From assembly GCA_900322135.1 (NCBI GenBank), contig ONYP01000002.1:1-64000 (forward strand): a stretch of DNA of 64,000 bases, given 5' to 3'. Within the stretch, counting starts at the first letter, position 1. Every line of letters begins with the position of its first letter. Shown one piece after another: positions 43,080 to 52,685 of this stretch. The translations under genes were made by a program, and so were the position numbers. Origin of the DNA: an uncultured Prevotellaceae bacterium (lineage in GTDB: Bacteria > Bacteroidota > Bacteroidia > Bacteroidales > Muribaculaceae). The notes below the pieces were generated by a model, which was not told where the DNA came from, ran no database searches, and saw only the letters and a list, made by a program, of their open reading frames with translations.

Positions 43080-43454
43080 ATGGACAACAGTACAAAAAAT
43101 ATGCTGGAAAACGACTCCAACGGGTTGTTGACCTATGAATACATTGCCAACAATATGGGCAGCATCGACGAGGACATGTCGGCCCTGGTCGACAATATGA
43201 TTCTGAAGGACCGCACGGGACAATTCGTAGTGAGCACTGCTCGCTACCTCAACGCCATCGACCGAGAGAAATATGCTGCAAGCATTGACCTGCTCGTCAA
43301 GGCCGCCATTGCCAAGGACCGTGACCATGTTTACCTGGGCACGCTGGCATCCTCGTTATGGGGGCCCGACTACAAGGAACATGCCGAGCAACTGAGCGAG
43401 ACCGACGACAACTTTCGCCGCATCTATAAGCGTCTTTATCCCGTGGGGATATGA
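43080..43454 (+). CDS. small cytoplasmic protein, function unknown
   Basis: 124 residues from ATG 43080 (MDNSTKNMLENDSNG). No signal peptide or membrane segment. It is acidic and mostly helical by eye, with a distinctive TYEYIANNMGSIDEDMSALVDNMI block and a C-terminal FRRIYKRLYP. I do not recognise the family; it has the look of a conserved Bacteroidales protein because its promoter and codon use are normal. A 7-base tandem repeat follows its stop by six bases. Confidence 0.7.
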   Translation: MDNSTKNMLENDSNGLLTYEYIANNMGSIDEDMSALVDNMILKDRTGQFVVSTARYLNAIDREKYAASIDLLVKAAIAKDRDHVYLGTLASSLWGPDYKEHAEQLSETDDNFRRIYKRLYPVGI

Positions 43455-43459
43455 TACAG

Positions 43460-43508
43460 TTAGGAGTTAGGAGTTAGGAATTAGGAATTAGGAGTTAGGA
43501 GTTAGGAG
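43460..43508. repeat. 7-bp tandem repeat (seven units)
   Basis: Seven consecutive units: TTAGGAG, TTAGGAG, TTAGGAA, TTAGGAA, TTAGGAG, TTAGGAG, TTAGGAG. A second array of the same unit ends the ABC-F gene at 55997. Confidence 0.95.
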
Positions 43509-43551
43509 TTCCTGATTATCCAGCAGCAGATATTATCTACAACCAACAGCA

Positions 43552-44367
43552 ATGAAAAGATTTTTATTTTTCACCATCGTGATGGCAGCACTCACCTTCA
43601 TGTCGTGCTCGGCTCAAGAAGGAGCCACCTCATCACAAACCAACAACAATAACATGACAAAAGTTAAACTCGAAACCTCGTTGGGCGACATCGTGGTCGA
43701 GCTCTACAACGAGACGCCCCAACACCGCGACAACTTCGTCAAGTTGGTCAAGGAAGGCTTCTATGACGGCGTGCTCTTCCACCGCGTAATCAATAACTTC
43801 ATGATTCAGACTGGCGACCCCGAGTCCAAGACCGCCGGTCCCGACACCCCCCTGGGCGGCGGCGACCCCGGCTACACAATCGAAGCTGAGTTTGTCTTTC
43901 CCAAGTACTTCCACAAGCGCGGCGCCCTGGCCGCAGCACGCACGGGTGACCAGTACAACCCCGAGCGCCGCAGCAGTGGCAGCCAGTTCTACATCGTCAC
44001 GGGCCAAGTCTTCGGCACCGAGCAACTGATGGGCATGCTCCAAACCAAGAAGCAGGACATCTTCCGCCGCCTTGTCATGGAGAACCAGGAAAAGATCAGG
44101 CAACTACAAGAGAATCAAGACGAGGCCGGCATCCATGCATTGCAGGACGAACTCATCCGTCAGACCGAAGCCGAAGCCCAATTCGATGAACTGATCAAGG
44201 CCTACACAACCATCGGCGGCACCCCGCATCTCGACGGCCAGTACACCGTGTTCGGCGAGGTTGTCGAGGGTATGGATGTGGTGGACAAGATCCAGAACAC
44301 CACCACAGACCGCAGGGACCGTCCCACCGTCGACATCAAGATCATCAAGGCCAGCATCGTGGAGTGA
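43552..44367 (+). CDS. cyclophilin-type peptidyl-prolyl isomerase, lipoprotein
   Basis: 271 residues. The lipoprotein signal has lipobox MSCS (Cys near residue 19). The cyclophilin core is clear: VKLETSLGDIVVELYNETPQH, FYDGVLFHRVINNFMIQTGDP, GALAAARTG, SSGSQFYIVTG and the terminal YTVFGEVVEGMDVVDKI. Between the core strands, about residues 160-225 form a charged helical insertion (KKQDIFRRLVMENQEKIRQLQ) that ordinary cyclophilins lack; I believe it is usual in Bacteroidales paralogues. It would assist periplasmic folding. Confidence 0.93.
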   Translation: MKRFLFFTIVMAALTFMSCSAQEGATSSQTNNNNMTKVKLETSLGDIVVELYNETPQHRDNFVKLVKEGFYDGVLFHRVINNFMIQTGDPESKTAGPDTPLGGGDPGYTIEAEFVFPKYFHKRGALAAARTGDQYNPERRSSGSQFYIVTGQVFGTEQLMGMLQTKKQDIFRRLVMENQEKIRQLQENQDEAGIHALQDELIRQTEAEAQFDELIKAYTTIGGTPHLDGQYTVFGEVVEGMDVVDKIQNTTTDRRDRPTVDIKIIKASIVE

Positions 44368-44393
44368 CACTGACCGCGACCCGACACCCATCA

Positions 44394-44438
44394 GGGGGCC
44401 GACAAGTCCATTCGGACTTATCGGTCCCTCATTTTTTT
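44394..44438 (+). terminator. terminator of the cyclophilin gene
   Basis: A long stem (GGGCCGACAAGTCC with GGACTTATCGGTCCC, a few wobbles) around four bases, then seven T. Confidence 0.9.
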
Positions 44439-44480
44439 GAGAAAAAACGGGGCAAAAAGCAAAAAATCGGTCAAAAAGGC

Positions 44481-44510
44481 TTTGCGGGTGAGAAAAAATG
44501 CCTAAATTTG
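44481..44510 (+). promoter_or_regulatory. promoter of the DUF349 gene
   Basis: TTTG at 44481-44484, 18 bases, TAAATTTG at 44503-44510. The predicted start of transcription lies at or beyond ATG 44521, so translation probably begins at 44566. Confidence 0.75.
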
Positions 44511-44565
44511 GAGTTTGAATATGAACATCAGGCACTCCCGGGTGCTTGAACTAAACGAAAGAATT

Positions 44566-46569
44566 ATGATGGAACCGCGTGAACAATCTGAATCGATGAA
44601 CAATCTCGAGAAGGATCAAATCTTGAGCACTGAGGCCCAGAACGAGCCCCAGGAAGTTGTGAGTGAAGAAGTTAAAGTCGAGGCACCCGCCGAGGAACCC
44701 GCGCCTGTCGAGGTCCCCGTCTCCAACGAGGTCCCCGTCTCCAACGAGGAGCCCGCACCCGTCGAGGAGCCGGCACCCGCTGCCGAGGAACCCGCACCCG
44801 CCGAGGAACCCGCACCCGCCAGTGAGCCCGTTGCCGAGGATCCCGCTGCCGAGAAAGAGGCCCCCGCGCCCAAACTCGACCTTGCCGGCAAGAGCAAGAG
44901 CGAACTGGTGGAGATGATGCGCGAGGTAGCCGCCCGCCCCATCGAGGAGGTGAAGGACGAAGTGCAGGCCATCAAGGCCGCATTCTTTGCCCTGCGCCGC
45001 GAGGAACTCGCCAAGGAGCGTGAGGAATTCCTTGCCAACGGCAACGAGGAGGGCGACTTTGTCCAGAAAGAGGACCCCGACGAGGAGAACCTAAAGGAAC
45101 TGCTCAATGTGCTCAAGGAACGCCGCACCGAGTTCAACGCGGCTCTGGAAGCCAACCGTGAGGCCAACCTGTCGAAGAAGCGCCAAATCATTGCGCTGAT
45201 CAACGAAATCGCCAACGACCCCGACAACATCAACCGCCAGTTCAACCGCGTGAAGCAACTGCAGCAGGACTTCAAGGATGCCGGCGAGGTGCCCGCCACT
45301 GCCGACACCGAGGTGTGGAAGGAGTTCCAGCGCGCCACCGAGCGTTTCTATGATGTGCTGAAGATGAACAAGGAATTGCGCGACTACGACTTCAAGAAGA
45401 ACCTGGAGTTGAAGCAGCAACTGTGTGAAGAGGCCGAAGCCCTCGACGAGGAGGCCGATATCGTCAGTGCATTCAGGAAGCTGCAAGAGCTGCACAACAA
45501 GTGGCGCGAGATTGGCCCCGTAGCCAAGGAACTGCGCGAGGAGTTGTGGGCCCGCTTCAAGGCCGCATCGAGTGCCATCAACAAGAAATACCAAGCCTTC
45601 TTTGAAGACCGCAAGAGCAAGGAGAAGGAAAATGCCGACGCCAAGACGGCCCTGTGCGAGAAGATTGAGCAAATCTCTACCGACGATCTCAAGACCTATG
45701 CACAGTGGGACGAGGTGACCAAGCAGATTATCGCCCTGCAGGAAGACTGGAAGAAACTGGGCTATGCCTCACGCAAGGCCAACGCAGCATTGTTTGCCCG
45801 GTTCCGCAAGTCGTGTGACGAGTTCTTCGGCAAGAAAGCCGAATTCTACAAGTCGATGAAGGAAGAGCTGAGCAGCAACCTGGCCAAGAAGATTGACCTG
45901 TGTGAGCGTGCCGAGGCCCTCATGGACTCCACCGAGTGGAAAGAAGCTACCGAAAAGTTTGTGGAGATGCAGAAGGAGTGGAAGACCATCGGTCCCGTTG
46001 TCAAGAAGCACAGCGACGCCGTATGGAAACGCTTCATTGCCGCCTGTGACCACTTCTTTGAGCAGAAGAAGAAACAGAATGTCAATGTCCATGCCGTAGA
46101 GCACGAGAACCTCAAGGCCAAGAAGGAAGTCATCGCTACCCTCAAGAGCACCATCGAAGAGGCTGCCGAAGATGCAGCCCAGAAGGTGCGTGACCTGATG
46201 GACCGCTGGCAGGAAATCGGCCATGTCCCCTTCAAGGAGAAGGACAAAGTCTATGCCCAGTACCGTGAGCTCATCGACAAGGCATTTGAAACGCTCAACA
46301 TGCGCGGCACACGCTCCAGTGACGGTGGCGGCCGTGGCCCGCGCCAGTCCTCGGGCAACGAACGCGGCCTGAGCGAGCGCGACCGTCTGGTGCGCACCTA
46401 CGAGCAGCGCATGAGCGAGTTGAAGACCTTTGAGAACAACATGGGCTTCCTCACGGCCAACACCAAGAGCGGCAACTCACTTGTCCAGGAGATGGAACGC
46501 CGCATTGCCCGTCTGAAGGAAGAGATCGCCGAGCTGGAGAAGAAAATCAAGGAACTCGATAATGCATAA
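44566..46569 (+). CDS. DUF349 domain-containing protein
   Basis: 667 residues from ATG 44566 (MMEPREQSE); the ATG at 44521 would leave almost no leader after the promoter. Residues of about 15-95 are low-complexity, acidic and proline-rich, with repeats of EEPAPxE type. The remainder is a series of DUF349 helical repeats with the signature tryptophans: DWKKLGYASRKANAALFARFRK, EWKTIGPVVKKHSDAVWKRF, RWQEIGHVPFKEKDKVYAQYR. A coiled coil ends the protein. Function is not established; cytoplasmic. Confidence 0.88.
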   Translation: MMEPREQSESMNNLEKDQILSTEAQNEPQEVVSEEVKVEAPAEEPAPVEVPVSNEVPVSNEEPAPVEEPAPAAEEPAPAEEPAPASEPVAEDPAAEKEAPAPKLDLAGKSKSELVEMMREVAARPIEEVKDEVQAIKAAFFALRREELAKEREEFLANGNEEGDFVQKEDPDEENLKELLNVLKERRTEFNAALEANREANLSKKRQIIALINEIANDPDNINRQFNRVKQLQQDFKDAGEVPATADTEVWKEFQRATERFYDVLKMNKELRDYDFKKNLELKQQLCEEAEALDEEADIVSAFRKLQELHNKWREIGPVAKELREELWARFKAASSAINKKYQAFFEDRKSKEKENADAKTALCEKIEQISTDDLKTYAQWDEVTKQIIALQEDWKKLGYASRKANAALFARFRKSCDEFFGKKAEFYKSMKEELSSNLAKKIDLCERAEALMDSTEWKEATEKFVEMQKEWKTIGPVVKKHSDAVWKRFIAACDHFFEQKKKQNVNVHAVEHENLKAKKEVIATLKSTIEEAAEDAAQKVRDLMDRWQEIGHVPFKEKDKVYAQYRELIDKAFETLNMRGTRSSDGGGRGPRQSSGNERGLSERDRLVRTYEQRMSELKTFENNMGFLTANTKSGNSLVQEMERRIARLKEEIAELEKKIKELDNA

Positions 46570-46620
46570 CAGGCAACAGCCGCTGTCAAGTCATTCTAAG
46601 CCAGACCTTTCGGCGGCAAC

Positions 46621-48126
46621 ATGCATCAGCAACAAGAATCGGGCAAAGCCACGATTCTTGTTGCAGCCGATGCATTTAACCATAACCATTATAACCGATT
46701 ACCATCAAGATACCACAATTCAGCCCAAATGAAGAGTAAAGGCCGATACGGACAATTTGTGAGATGGATTTTCAGCATCATCGACTTGCTGATTGTCAAT
46801 CTCGTATTCTTTGCCGTTATGGCGTGGGGCAATGACTCACCATTGTCAGAAAATGTGATGTTTTCACGACCGGTGTGGCTCGTGCTCAATGTGGCCATGG
46901 TTGTGTGCATCTACTTTTACAGCACCGTTCACGAGCGCCGCGTGTTCTATGCCGAGAAAGTTGTGGGACAAGCGTTGAAGCTGGTGCTCACCCATGCCGG
47001 AATCTTTGTGACGCTCGCCACCTTTCTGGGTCCGATAGACCTGCCGTGGCAACGCTGCCTGTGGTTCTATGTCATCTTCTTCCTGGTGCTGTCGATGTGG
47101 TGGGTGCTTTCCCGCCAGTTTGTGAAACTGTACCGCAACCACGGCTTCAATTTCAAACGCGTCATCGTCATCGGCGGCGGCACCGTGGGCGTGCGCCTGA
47201 TTAACGAGATGCTTGCCGACCAGGGATACGGTTACCACATCGTGGGATTCTTTGACAACAACCCCAAGGCAAGGTCGGCGTCGGCCGCTTATCAAGGCAC
47301 ACTCGACGATGTGGAGCAGTTTGTCAAGACCCATCAGGTGGATGAGATGTTCTGTGCCGTTCCCGATATCGAGGACAACCAGAATGTGTCCCGGATGATC
47401 CGTATCGCCGACAACAATGCCGTGGACTTCTATTATGTGCCCCAATTCGGACGCACGGTGACCCGCCAGTTTGAGTTGCAATCGGTGGGCGATGTTCCTA
47501 TCCTTGCTGTCCATCCCTACCCCTTGAAGAACCCCATCAACCGCGCCATTAAGCGAGCGTTTGACCTCATCGTCTCGACGATATTGCTCATTCTCTCCCC
47601 CTTGGTCATCATCCCTGTTGCCATCGGCATCAAGTTGTCCTCGCCTGGCCCAATCTTCTTTGTCCAGAAACGCACCGGATACCGCGGGCAAGCGTTCAAC
47701 TGCTACAAGTTCCGCACCATGCGCATCAACGCCGACAGCGACACACGCCAAGCGACCAAGGACGACCCCCGCGTCACCAAATTCGGCACTTTCCTGCGCC
47801 GCACGAGCATCGACGAGCTGCCGCAGTTTTATAATGTGTGGCGTGGCGAGATGAGCATCGTGGGCCCGCGTCCCCACATGGTAGCCCAAACCGAGATGTA
47901 CAGTGAACTCATCGACAAGTACATGCTGCGGCACACCATCAAGCCCGGCATCACCGGTTGGGCACAGGTGCGCGGTTTCCGTGGCCAGACCGAGGAGTTG
48001 TGGCAGATGGAAAAGCGTGTCGAATTTGATGTGTGGTATGCCGAGAACTGGACTTTCTTCATGGATCTGAAGATTATCATCCGCACCGTGCTCAACGCGC
48101 TCAAGGGCGAGGCAAACGCTTATTGA
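46621..48126 (+). CDS. undecaprenyl-phosphate sugar phosphotransferase (WcaJ/WbaP-type)
   Basis: 501 residues. Initiating enzyme that transfers a sugar-1-phosphate to undecaprenyl phosphate to start exopolysaccharide or capsule units. Four N-terminal membrane helices, then a Rossmann-like CoA-binding-3 domain (VIVIGGGTVGVRLI), then the sugar transferase domain: KRAFDLIVSTILLIL, FFVQKRTGYRGQAFNCYKFRTMR, RRTSIDELPQFYNVWRGEMS and GPRPHM. The start may instead be ATG 46729 (MKSKGRYGQF), since the first 36 residues have no family match. The gene follows DUF349 by 51 bases. Confidence 0.9.
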   Translation: MHQQQESGKATILVAADAFNHNHYNRLPSRYHNSAQMKSKGRYGQFVRWIFSIIDLLIVNLVFFAVMAWGNDSPLSENVMFSRPVWLVLNVAMVVCIYFYSTVHERRVFYAEKVVGQALKLVLTHAGIFVTLATFLGPIDLPWQRCLWFYVIFFLVLSMWWVLSRQFVKLYRNHGFNFKRVIVIGGGTVGVRLINEMLADQGYGYHIVGFFDNNPKARSASAAYQGTLDDVEQFVKTHQVDEMFCAVPDIEDNQNVSRMIRIADNNAVDFYYVPQFGRTVTRQFELQSVGDVPILAVHPYPLKNPINRAIKRAFDLIVSTILLILSPLVIIPVAIGIKLSSPGPIFFVQKRTGYRGQAFNCYKFRTMRINADSDTRQATKDDPRVTKFGTFLRRTSIDELPQFYNVWRGEMSIVGPRPHMVAQTEMYSELIDKYMLRHTIKPGITGWAQVRGFRGQTEELWQMEKRVEFDVWYAENWTFFMDLKIIIRTVLNALKGEANAY

Positions 48127-48192
48127 GATAAAAGTCAAAAATCAAGAGTTGGCATCCGCTGACAAAAAAATCAGGGGCTAAAAGCTGAAACG

Positions 48193-50031
48193 ATGACAAG
48201 AGAGGAATCAGCACTGGCGTTGCTCAAGTCCTGCTACGGCTATGACCATTTCAGAGGGCAGCAGTGGGATATCATCAACCACACGCTCGACGGTGGTGAC
48301 AGCATCGTGCTCATGCCCACGGGCGGCGGCAAGTCGCTGTGTTTCCAGATTCCCGGCCTGATGAGCGAGGATGGCTTTGCCATCGTCATCTCTCCCCTGC
48401 TGGCGCTGATGAATGACCAGATAGACGCATTGCAACAGAACGGCATACCTGCCCTGGCGCTGAATAGCGAGAAAAGCGAGAACGAGAACCGGCAATGTGT
48501 CGAACTGCTCATGCAAGGCAAGGTAAAACTGCTTTATATCTCTCCCGAGAAACTGCTCAGCGAAATTGGCCGATGGTCCGACCGTATCATCGAACGCATC
48601 TGTCTGTTTGCCGTTGACGAGGCTCACTGCATCTCGCAGTGGGGACATGACTTCCGCCCCGAGTATACCCAGTTGGGCTGCCTCAAGCAACGCTATCCCG
48701 ACATCCCTGTCATGGCCCTGACAGCGACTGCCGACCGCATCACACGGGACGATATCGCCAGGCAGCTGAACATCCCTGAGGCCCGGCTATTCATTAGTTC
48801 GTTTGACCGTCCCAACATCTCGCTGAATGTCGTGCAGGGGTCGACCGGCAAGGTCAAGTTCCGCCAGATTGTCCAGTTCATCAACCTGCACCGCGACGAG
48901 AGCGGCATCATTTATTGCCTGAGCCGCAAGAGCACCGAGAAGATGGCCGCCGAACTCAGCCGCCTGGGCATCGATGCCAGAGCCTTCCACGCGGGCATGA
49001 GCGCCAAGGACAAGCAGCAGGTGCAGCGCGATTTTCTCAACGATGACCTGAGAGTGGTGTGTGCCACCATCGCATTCGGCATGGGCATCGACAAGAGCAA
49101 TGTGCGCTATGTCATCCACAGCAACATGCCCCGCAACATCGAGAGCTATTACCAGGAAATCGGGCGTGCCGGCCGCGACGGCCTGCCAGCCGAGGCCCTG
49201 CTGTTCTACACCTACGGCGATGTCATCACCCTGCAGCAGTTTGCGCGTCAGTCGGGACAGGCCCAGGTCAATATGGAGAAACTGCAGCGCATGCAGCAGT
49301 TTGCCGAGAGCGGAGTGTGCCGCCGTCGCATCCTGCTCAATTACTTCAACGAGCGCTATGACCACGATTGCCACAACTGCGATGTGTGCAACAACCCGCC
49401 CGAACGGTTCGACGGCACGCGCTATGCCCAAATGGCCCTGAGCGCCATCATGCGCACAGGCGAACAAGCCGCGATGTTTACCGTGACCGACATCCTGCGG
49501 GGCTGGCGCAAAGCCGATATCATCGAGAAGGGCTATGACCAGCTGAAGACCTTCGGCGTGGGACGCGAACTCACGGTAGCCGAGTGGAATGCCTACCTGT
49601 TGCAGATGCTGCAATTGGGATTGTTTGATGTCGCTTATGATGAAGGCAACCACTTGAAGGTCACCGACTACGGCAAGGAAATCCTTTACGGGCGGCAGAC
49701 GGTCCAGTTCAACCGCTACCAGCGCCGCGATTTCAATGCCAAAAAGCGCCAGGCCGAGCAGGCCCTCATTCCTGCTGAGCCCGCCGAGAAGAAACAGATG
49801 GACAAGGTGCTGCTTGAACAGCTGCGTGATGTGCGCAAGGCCATTGCCACATCAAGCCGCATCGCTCCATATATGGTATTCAGCGACAAGTCACTGCAGG
49901 CCATGGCGACCGAGAAACCCACCACCAAGGCCGAATTCGGTCTCATCCACGGCGTGGGCGATGTGAAGTGCCAGAAGTACTGGCGCCCCTTTACCGCCGC
50001 CATCAGCGACTACCTCTCCCACCACTCTTAA
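48193..50031 (+). CDS. recQ: ATP-dependent DNA helicase RecQ
   Basis: 612 residues. 3'-5' helicase for recombinational repair. Motif I is MPTGGGKSLCFQIP (residues 41-54), motif II is in FAVDEAHCISQWGHDFRPEY, motif III is MALTATADRITRDD and motif VI is YYQEIGRAGRDG. The RQC zinc site appears as CRRRILLNYF with HDCHNCDVCNNPP. The C-terminus has an HRDC-like segment (VLLEQLRDVRKAIATSSRIAPYMVFSDKSL). The ATG follows 66 bases of A-rich DNA after the sugar transferase gene. Confidence 0.97.
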   Translation: MTREESALALLKSCYGYDHFRGQQWDIINHTLDGGDSIVLMPTGGGKSLCFQIPGLMSEDGFAIVISPLLALMNDQIDALQQNGIPALALNSEKSENENRQCVELLMQGKVKLLYISPEKLLSEIGRWSDRIIERICLFAVDEAHCISQWGHDFRPEYTQLGCLKQRYPDIPVMALTATADRITRDDIARQLNIPEARLFISSFDRPNISLNVVQGSTGKVKFRQIVQFINLHRDESGIIYCLSRKSTEKMAAELSRLGIDARAFHAGMSAKDKQQVQRDFLNDDLRVVCATIAFGMGIDKSNVRYVIHSNMPRNIESYYQEIGRAGRDGLPAEALLFYTYGDVITLQQFARQSGQAQVNMEKLQRMQQFAESGVCRRRILLNYFNERYDHDCHNCDVCNNPPERFDGTRYAQMALSAIMRTGEQAAMFTVTDILRGWRKADIIEKGYDQLKTFGVGRELTVAEWNAYLLQMLQLGLFDVAYDEGNHLKVTDYGKEILYGRQTVQFNRYQRRDFNAKKRQAEQALIPAEPAEKKQMDKVLLEQLRDVRKAIATSSRIAPYMVFSDKSLQAMATEKPTTKAEFGLIHGVGDVKCQKYWRPFTAAISDYLSHHS

Positions 50032-50123
50032 AAACAACAAGTATTATATCAGAAAACAAGAAATACAATCAATGGTTGTCCTTGTTGTCAATCAAGTTAC
50101 TTATAGTTGTCTGATAATAAAGT

Positions 50124-51470
50124 CTATCCGATAATGCCGGTCAGGTAGAGGAAGATGAAGAAGATGCAGACCGGAGCGATATAGCGCATGCAGAAGATCA
50201 TATAGGGCCCCATCGCGCCCTTGAGGCGGCCATTGTTGGTAATCTGGTCGCGGATGACCTTGCGGTCGAGAATCCATCCCACATACACTGCCGTGAACAG
50301 GCCACCCAACAGCATGAAGATGTTGCTGGCTGCATAATCCATCATGTCAAAAATATTCTTGCCCCACAACTTGATATCGGCGAGCACATTGAACGACAAC
50401 GCAGCCACAGCGGCAAGGATGAATGTAATCAACGCCGTCCAGAAAATGGCACGCGGACGCGAAACATTGTGCTCCTCCATGATGAATGTGATGGGAATCT
50501 CGCTCAGCGAGATGGTCGAAGTCAACGAGGCAAAGAACACCAGCAGGAAGAACAGCAATGCCCAAACATAGCCACCAGCCATCTGCTGGAAAATACCCGG
50601 CAACACCTCAAAAATGAGGCTCGGTCCGGCTGTGGGTTCCATATTGAAGGAGAACACGGCAGGGAAAATCATCACACCCGACAGAATAGCTACCAGGGTG
50701 TCGAGCGAAGCCACCGTCACAGCATCCTTGACCAGCGAGGTGTCGTCCTTGAAGTAGGAACTGTAAGTCACCAGGCACGATATGCCGATTGACAGCGAGA
50801 GGAACGCCTGACCGAAGGCCACCAGAACCCCTTTCCAGGTGAGTTCAGAGAAATCGGGCCAAAACAGGAACTCGAGACCCTTGCGGGCTTCCGACATAAG
50901 CAACGAGTTGACACAGAACACGATAAGGATAACAAACAGCAGCGGCATCATGATGCTCGACACGCGTTCGATACCCTTCTCGATGCCGCGGCTCATCACC
51001 ATGAAATTAATCACCAAGAAGAGCATCGTCCATCCCACACAGCGCCAGGGATCAGCGATGAGGTTGCCGAACATCGTGGAATACTCATTGGCAGAATGTC
51101 CGCTCAGGTTGCCCAAAGCCGCCTGAAACAGATACTCTATAATCCAGCCGCACACCACGCTATAGAAACCTATCACAATGAAACTGCCCATGATGCAGAT
51201 GTAGGTGAACAGGTAGTATTTCTTACCCGGGGAAAGGCGCTTGAGCGCCGCCTTCATATTGCTGTGGGTAGAGCGTCCGATAATGAACTCACTCAAAATC
51301 ACAGGAATACCCATTACCAGGATGCAGAAAATATAGATCAGGATGAAAGCGCCACCGCCATTCTCACCGGCCTCATAAGGGAAACGCCAGATGTTCCCCA
51401 GTCCCACAGCGGAGCCCACTGCAGCAGCAATGGCTCCGAGCCGTGTAGCAAAACCTGCTCGCTTGCTCAT
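50124..51470 (-). CDS. sodium-dependent transporter, NSS/SNF family
   Basis: 448 residues with eleven to twelve membrane helices. LeuT-type carrier coupling sodium to amino acid or amine uptake. The first helix carries the hallmark GAIAAAVGSAVGLGNIWRFPYEAGENGGGAF with the unwound sodium/substrate site. GISCLVTYSSYFKDDTSL and GPSLIFEVLP are later core blocks. It is a separate minus-strand gene with a promoter box 29 bases before the start. Confidence 0.95.
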   Translation of the reverse strand: MSKRAGFATRLGAIAAAVGSAVGLGNIWRFPYEAGENGGGAFILIYIFCILVMGIPVILSEFIIGRSTHSNMKAALKRLSPGKKYYLFTYICIMGSFIVIGFYSVVCGWIIEYLFQAALGNLSGHSANEYSTMFGNLIADPWRCVGWTMLFLVINFMVMSRGIEKGIERVSSIMMPLLFVILIVFCVNSLLMSEARKGLEFLFWPDFSELTWKGVLVAFGQAFLSLSIGISCLVTYSSYFKDDTSLVKDAVTVASLDTLVAILSGVMIFPAVFSFNMEPTAGPSLIFEVLPGIFQQMAGGYVWALLFFLLVFFASLTSTISLSEIPITFIMEEHNVSRPRAIFWTALITFILAAVAALSFNVLADIKLWGKNIFDMMDYAASNIFMLLGGLFTAVYVGWILDRKVIRDQITNNGRLKGAMGPYMIFCMRYIAPVCIFFIFLYLTGIIG

Positions 51471-51498
51471 AGTATTGTTTCAGTTTATAGATATGTGG

Positions 51499-51506
51499 CA
51501 AAGGTA
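51499..51506 (-). promoter_or_regulatory. -7 box of the NSS transporter gene
   Basis: TACCTTTG on the minus strand, with a TTG-like -33 about 20 bases upstream. Confidence 0.6.
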
Positions 51507-51578
51507 GACAGAATCCGTGAAACGGGCAAGCCCTTGACAAAAAATTGTGGCTGCACGACATCCCGTCGTGAATATATC

Positions 51579-51881
51579 TCATATTGAGCGGAATTGCGGA
51601 ACGGGGTCTACGGGACGCGGGGCGCGAGAGGGAGCGGGTTGGTGGTGACGCTTGTGGGAGCGTTCACGCTTGGGTTTGCCGGGTTTGGACTGTTTTTGGG
51701 CAGCGGGTTTCGACGGTTGGTGAGTCGCGTTGACCGAGTCCACCTCCTGCTTGAAATGCTGTATAGCGGTTGTGGCGGGCACGGTGTCGTTGCGACACGA
51801 GCGCAATGCAGCCATCGCCGCGAGGAGCATGGCCACAATAACCAGCACGACGACGGTACCACGCCGTTCACGCCTTGACAT
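51579..51881 (-). CDS. small membrane-anchored basic protein, unknown
   Basis: 100 residues from ATG 51881 (MSRRERRGTVVVL). One membrane helix (about residues 8-26) is followed by a periplasmic or cytoplasmic tail rich in Lys, Arg and Pro (KPGKPKRERSHKRHHQPAPSRAPRP). Longer in-frame starts (ATG 51908 and beyond) lie at or upstream of the predicted transcription start. Real expression is supported by the TATCTTTG box. The C-terminus resembles the linker of cell-envelope proteins; no family recognised. It may be part of a ComEA- or helix-hairpin-type gene lost here, but I see no such domain. Confidence 0.55.
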   Translation of the reverse strand: MSRRERRGTVVVLVIVAMLLAAMAALRSCRNDTVPATTAIQHFKQEVDSVNATHQPSKPAAQKQSKPGKPKRERSHKRHHQPAPSRAPRPVDPVPQFRSI

Positions 51882-51915
51882 CTGCCACAAGTGCCGTGAG
51901 TCACCCATTGGGGTA

Positions 51916-51923
51916 CAAAGATA
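51916..51923 (-). promoter_or_regulatory. -7 box of the small basic protein gene
   Basis: TATCTTTG on the minus strand, with CAA about 20 bases further on in the minus-strand upstream direction. Confidence 0.5.
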
Positions 51924-52093
51924 GTGCAAGCCGAATACAATGGCAAGAAAAAGCCAGTTTTCTTGCATTGTTGAGGCGAAGCCTATCTTGCCCGAGCACC
52001 CCACAGTGCGCAGGGAACGGCAAGTATTAACGGGAAAAGGGGATTTTTGGACAGTTTTTTTAAGAAAAGGAGGTGGTGAACTGCAAAAATGAT

Positions 52094-52101
52094 TACTTTT
52101 G
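52094..52101 (+). promoter_or_regulatory. -7 box of the 52138 gene
   Basis: TACTTTTG, 36 bases upstream of the ATG. Confidence 0.55.
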
Positions 52102-52137
52102 CAGTTTGGAAAACAAAATTAAATCAAATAACACAAT

Positions 52138-52593
52138 ATGAAATCTTTTATCTTGTCGATTCCCAATGGATTGCTCACGGCTATCGCCGTGGTGATGGTA
52201 TTGATATTCACCTTTGTGGAGAACCCATTCGGGATAAATGCCTTGAAAATCTTCCCCTATGCTGAACAAGTGGGGCACTTTGTGCTCTATCTGCTGGTGG
52301 CTCTTGTGATGATAATTGATTATGCGAAGGCCAGGTTGCCTCATCACAGCAAGGTGAACCAGGAGATGGCCATTGCGGCCGCAACTATGGTGCTTGCCCT
52401 TGTGATGGAGATCGGGTTGATGTTCTCGACCAACGGCCTCAACTATGACATCATGAATGTAGTGGCTGCCGCACTGGGAGCTGCTCTTGCGTTCGTGTTC
52501 TACCACTTCTGGCTGCTGCACCCACTGCGCCACTACCTGTATCACTCGATTCAGCACCACTGGCGCTATCAGCACCGCCGCAAGAAGAAATAA
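52138..52593 (+). CDS. VanZ-like small membrane protein
   Basis: 151 residues. Four hydrophobic segments: about residues 10-28, 45-62, 75-95 and 102-120. The arrangement AEQVGHFVLYLLVALVMIID, with a histidine in the second helix, and EIGLMFSTNGLNYDIMNVVAAALGAAL resembles the VanZ/YoaI fold, which starts with a K/D-x-x-H-F motif (KVxHFxxY). I infer this family only from pattern. The C-terminus is a His/Arg/Lys-rich tail (HHWRYQHRRKKK). Function unknown. Confidence 0.7.
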   Translation: MKSFILSIPNGLLTAIAVVMVLIFTFVENPFGINALKIFPYAEQVGHFVLYLLVALVMIIDYAKARLPHHSKVNQEMAIAAATMVLALVMEIGLMFSTNGLNYDIMNVVAAALGAALAFVFYHFWLLHPLRHYLYHSIQHHWRYQHRRKKK

Positions 52594-52602
52594 GCGGGCA
52601 AG

Positions 52603-52642
52603 CGGTATCGATGTCGTGGCCAAATCGTTGATTATTTTAGTC
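52603..52642 (+). repeat. CGATATCG-type intergenic repeat, copy B
   Basis: CGGTATCGATGTCG followed by a GTTGATTATTTTAGTC segment, collinear with 5193-5233. An inverted AAACGATATCGA core lies at 52675-52686. Confidence 0.55.
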
Positions 52643-52685
52643 TTAGATTTAACGGATTACAATAGGCTTCAAGGTCGATATCGTT

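Noticed and set aside
43460..43508. CRISPR array
   Set aside because: Units are 7 bases, with no spacers and no cas genes.
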